A stretch of DNA of 64,000 nucleotides, from the NCBI RefSeq assembly GCF_910592395.1, contig NC_088311.1:17610501-17674500 (forward strand). The letters run 5' to 3'. Positions 60,721 through 64,000 of the stretch are shown here, piece after piece. The notes below the pieces were generated by a model that was not told where the DNA came from, did no database searches, and saw only the letters and a list, made by a program, of their open reading frames with translations. Position 1 is the stretch's first letter, and every line of letters begins with the position of its first letter. The stretch is from Lineus longissimus (Eukaryota; Nemertea; Pilidiophora; Heteronemertea; Lineidae). Made by a program: the position numbers and the translations under genes.

Positions 60721-62039
60721 TATAACTCTGTGTTCTCCACACCATTTCAAAATGGGATAAGCACCCCCTCTTAAGGGCTGACCAGAGGTACCAATATTTT
60801 GGCCAGAACTGGAAATCCTAAAGCAGTTGGAACTCCTTCAAAATTTAAAACCTGGACTGCTGTTCCTTCGAAAACATAGAACAGGCTCATCCAACCCTTG
60901 AAATTGGCATTCACTTTGTTTTGAACGAGTTCTAATTGCTTTAGAATTTACGTTCTAGCCAAAATCATGGCCTATGGTCAACCCTTAAAAATATTTTGGC
61001 AACCCCCACTTAAAATTCTGATTAGTGATTATTTTCCATGAGGATCACTTTTATAAAATCTCACTGCCACCCTCTTTAAATTCCCACCAATATTTTCAAT
61101 GAAAATCGGCCTTTTCCACCCATCTCATGGAAAATTCTATTGAGAACATTAAATCATTGTGAATACAAAAATTATTTGACTGTTCCGCCTATAAAGTGTG
61201 GAATAATAAAAACAGTCCTCAATGGACTTCTCGGAAATAATGTTTTCTGGCCTTTTCTCATGATAATTTTCTGATATCCTATTATTTATGCCAGGATGAC
61301 TGATATCAGTTGATCAATATATGGGTCAGATATGACTACAAAATTATTAATATGAATCAAGTCACAACAGACCATATTCTATTGCATTGTGGAAATGTTG
61401 ACGTTTTAACGGTCTGATAAATTTGTGATGGAACTGTGCATTTAGTTGAGGTCAGAGGTGAAATTTGGGTATGGGCTTGGCAAAGAGCATCGTGGTTCAT
61501 TTCTAAGGGCAGTTTTAGTTCAAGTAAAAGTTATGCAGTGGGTCGTGTATGCATGGTGTTGTGGTTTATGGCTGGTGTTGTCCTCTCCAAGACCATGGTT
61601 GTGACTGGCATTAGAACCTTCAAACTAATTTTTCATTATGACTGACCTGAAATCTTCAGCTTTTTGTCCAATATTGGAGAGATGGCGGGGATTGATCAAT
61701 TGGAATGCCTTGGTTGCTTTTTAAAACTGGTTCCCATTTGGAATCATGGTAGACCAGACATGCCAGAAAGTGGCTGTGCCAGTTCACAAAACAACAATCT
61801 CTGTCAACCAGTTATTGGTTGTCTTGTGGGTATATTCCGTTGCTCATCAATAGCCGGGATCAAACATATAATGTACCCCTGGGATATTCCTGGTTTAGTT
61901 GAGCTGGGCCGAGAGAGTTCTGGCATTCCTTGTTCATCCTTATAATAAGATGATTATTCATGATGAGAGTAAGTAGAAATCATCATAGTATAATAATGAA
62001 ACGTGAAAAAAGTATGTTCACGAGAAGAGTACCCATTTA

Positions 62040-62170
62040 CTCATGGGTTGAAAGAAGCAATAGGTTAACGTGCCTTGCTCAAGGACGCAACGATGAAACA
62101 GCGGTGATCCTTCCGAGAGTCCAACCTCCGACCTCCTGATTATGAGCCCGACGGGCGGGTGAGCCCGACA
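62040..62170 (-). repeat. degraded tRNA-derived SINE
   Basis: On the minus strand GTCGGGCTCATAATCAGGAG and GGTCGGAGGTTGGACTC resemble the head of the 33766 SINE. CTTGCTCAAGGACGCAAC is a common SINE body motif. Confidence 0.5.
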
Positions 62171-62495
62171 CTAACTATAGCGGTGTGGAAAATGGGTTGT
62201 TTAGGGTAAACTGAAAGCATTGCATCAGAGGCATCCTTTGGAAACCAGGGGCTGATGTTCAAGGGAGTGGAAGCGATCCTCAGATTTTCCATTATCAGCT
62301 ATTGCGGGAATAACCACTCCTCAGACGGCGCTACTGTCGAATACCACGTGACTGTATAAGGCCAAAATGTTCTTTCGTGGCTTGGTCGTGACGTAGCCTG
62401 GTACCACTGGCCACCGTCAGACGACGCTGTTGTGTTTGACCTATTTTGACTTTTGTATTGACGGGACGGACGGAGGCCAGGTTCCAGCCACCGTC

Positions 62496-62516
62496 TATAA
62501 ATAGATAATGACGTCA
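62496..62516 (+). promoter_or_regulatory. TATA box and CRE-like site upstream of the right-edge ORF
   Basis: TATAAATA at 62496-62503 and the palindromic TGACGTCA at 62509-62516 lie about 130 bp before the ATG at 62641. A donor-like GAG then GTAAGT at 62551/62552 and an acceptor-like GTGTCAG at 62603-62609 allow a short leader intron. Inferred only. Confidence 0.35.
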
Positions 62517-62640
62517 TTGCGGGGAAGCCTGTCAACAAATCCGAAAGCGAGGTAAGTGCGAACACGTGTGTATTAGCTGTCATACATATGTCAGATGCCT
62601 TGTGTCAGATGGCAGAGACGGAGTGCGTTAAAAAAAGACT

Positions 62641-62844
62641 ATGGCTACTCCACGAAAATGTGATAGCGATTTCTGTGTGGCTTGTGGACAGCTCGCAAAG
62701 AGAAAGCTTCGTTTAGAAAGCGAGTCTGGCAAGGAAAAAGGGCTTCCCGAGTTGCTAGAGAGATTCAGTGGCCTCGTCGCATTGAGTGGTTGTATTTGCC
62801 AGAACTGTTACCGAAAACTGTGTACATTAAATGACATTGGTTAA
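62641..62844 (+). CDS. short four-cysteine zinc-finger-like ORF, possibly disrupted
   Basis: 67 codons from MATPRKCDSDFCVACGQLAK to CTLNDIG and TAA. The layout C-x2-C (CVAC), about 35 residues with LLERFSGLVALSG, then C-x2-C (CQNC) and YRKL resembles the N-terminal treble-clef modules (ZAD-like) that open many uncharacterised invertebrate proteins. Such modules normally continue into a helix. Here the same frame after the TAA reads IKADFIEMMLENGCGND before a second stop, which looks like that helix, so the stop may be a disabling change. The donor at GTTAAA is weak. Function unknown. Confidence 0.4.
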   Translation: MATPRKCDSDFCVACGQLAKRKLRLESESGKEKGLPELLERFSGLVALSGCICQNCYRKLCTLNDIG

Positions 62845-64000
62845 ATAAAGGCAGATTTTATCGAAATGATGCTAGAAAATGGATGCGGAAATGATTGACT
62901 TCTCGATTTCTTCGATTACGATTTCGATTTCTACCTGGACGTGGCCCTGTGTGACCTTCCTTCGGCACACTGCTCAGGCTGGTCAAAGGCTCCCTCTTCA
63001 CCAAAGTTCGGTATCTGTGGATGATCCGAATCGAACGAATTCTTATTCGGATCATGACCGATATCAGTGATTGGTGACAATAATGGCGTTGCGTAGAGAT
63101 GGCGAGTATCCCAAAGCATCGGAACATTTCTCGACTCGACTAAGGGGACATAGTAGGCCCTAATTATAGGGATTACAATTGCAATTTAATTGCACCAAGT
63201 AAAACTTCACAACAACCCAATCAAAATTGTCATGAAGGTGTTACCTGAGTAATAACAGTCGGTTCAGTTAGGTAGTCGATTAGACCTAACAGGTGTGAAG
63301 TTTGCGTATTTGATGAACATGATTAGGCGACGTGTTCAGTTAATTACAGGATGGAGTGAACTGGATGTCCGTTGCTCTCCTAATTAAAACCGAATGTTTC
63401 GATTAATTATCTTCACTGTGCATCACATTGCCAAGCTACTGTATATTCTAACATTAATTGCAGCCCATTGAGTGGTTTGTCCCCTTGTGCTTTAATTGCA
63501 AAGAATAAAGCTTGATGTGTATTTTTTATTACAACTAATTAAAGATGTACGCTGTCTATTTATAGTATGTAGCGTACGAACACAACCTGCATATATCATT
63601 GTTGGCAAATTAATATAGGCCATATAATCGCCACCAGAAATGCCATAAGGTATTACAAGAAGTAATTTCAAGTAATCAAAATAATAATGGAATGTGTAAT
63701 ACTGCTGGCATGGCATGTATTTTGCCAAATACACCCTGAGTTTTCCAAATACACCCTGAGTGTATTTTAACCCCTCGAGCAAATGATCATTTGCCATTCA
63801 TTGTGGGTTCGCCGAGGTGTGCCGAGCTGTTAGTAAGTATCGCCGTATTTGTGTATACCTTCCTGTACACTTTACAGGCGCTACGCTGTGCTTTGATGGT
63901 GTAGCGAGTCTCGCATCACATGGAAGTCATTCGTGGCTGGCCATGAGGCGATGAAATTTGACGAGTGATTGTCGTCATTTGGTAACGGGCTGCTACGGTA
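62845..64000. other. right-edge region
   Basis: Possible continuation of the disrupted ORF to about 63070, including an inverted GATCCGAAT/ATTCGGATC pair at 63022-63056. Beyond that I see no coding exon, only AT-rich sequence and a short CCAAATACACCCTGAGT direct repeat near 63725. Confidence 0.4.

Larger units (their letters stand above)
57485..62640. other. repeat-rich region between VPS28 and the right-edge ORF
   Basis: No supportable gene. It holds the 57-59-bp array (57940), MITE copy I, a SINE head (59085), a 174-bp tandem duplication (59447), a tandem repeat of about 220 bp (60040) and a degraded SINE (about 62040). Part of the left end is VPS28 3' UTR. Confidence 0.55.

Overview
The window is animal nuclear DNA: AT-rich, intron-dense, with GT/AG-spliced genes and many short non-autonomous repeats. 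Protein similarity and intron style fit a marine invertebrate such as a lophotrochozoan or an invertebrate deuterostome. The sequence alone does not let me name a phylum. All gene models below were built by joining exons at visible splice sites with matching reading phase and by recalled similarity to known families; no search was run.

Layout. 1-6324 is largely non-genic: a 24-bp minisatellite, one small MITE and a weak possible terminal exon at the left edge. 6325-10436 on the minus strand is a seven-exon ERI3-like DEDDh 3'-5' exoribonuclease. A compact divergent interval (about 10437-10925), with a YY1-type AAGATGGC motif on each side, separates it from a large plus-strand gene, ZFYVE9/SARA. 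Its start-codon exon is at 14216-14290 and its stop at 41093: 16 coding exons and 1704 codons, with a 2.7-kb exon for the disordered N-terminus, a FYVE finger, a Smad-binding-domain exon and the conserved C-terminal domain. 41094-51195 has no recognisable gene. 51196-57484 on the plus strand is a complete seven-exon VPS28, an ESCRT-I subunit of 209 aa. 57485-62640 is repeat-rich, and 62641 onward has a short four-cysteine zinc-finger-like ORF behind a TATA/CRE-like promoter.

Biology. SARA is a PI3P-binding early-endosome adaptor that presents receptor-regulated Smads to TGF-beta receptors. VPS28 acts on the same endosomes in ESCRT-I sorting. ERI3-like proteins are RNA exonucleases. I see no sign that the three are co-regulated beyond the shared divergent ERI3/SARA promoter.

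The most interesting points are: (1) a 72-nt in-phase exon candidate just upstream of the SARA Smad-binding-domain exon that looks like a diverged duplicate of it, raising the possibility of Smad-binding and non-binding isoforms; (2) a 13-copy tandem array in VPS28 intron 5 whose unit resembles the 3' splice site of the next exon, making a series of decoy acceptors; (3) several TIR-bearing MITE families, including a foldback built from two copies of one half of a TA-flanked MITE, a TTAA-flanked piggyBac-like MITE, and a family of at least nine copies rich in the motif CTCTCTATTAAGGACA.
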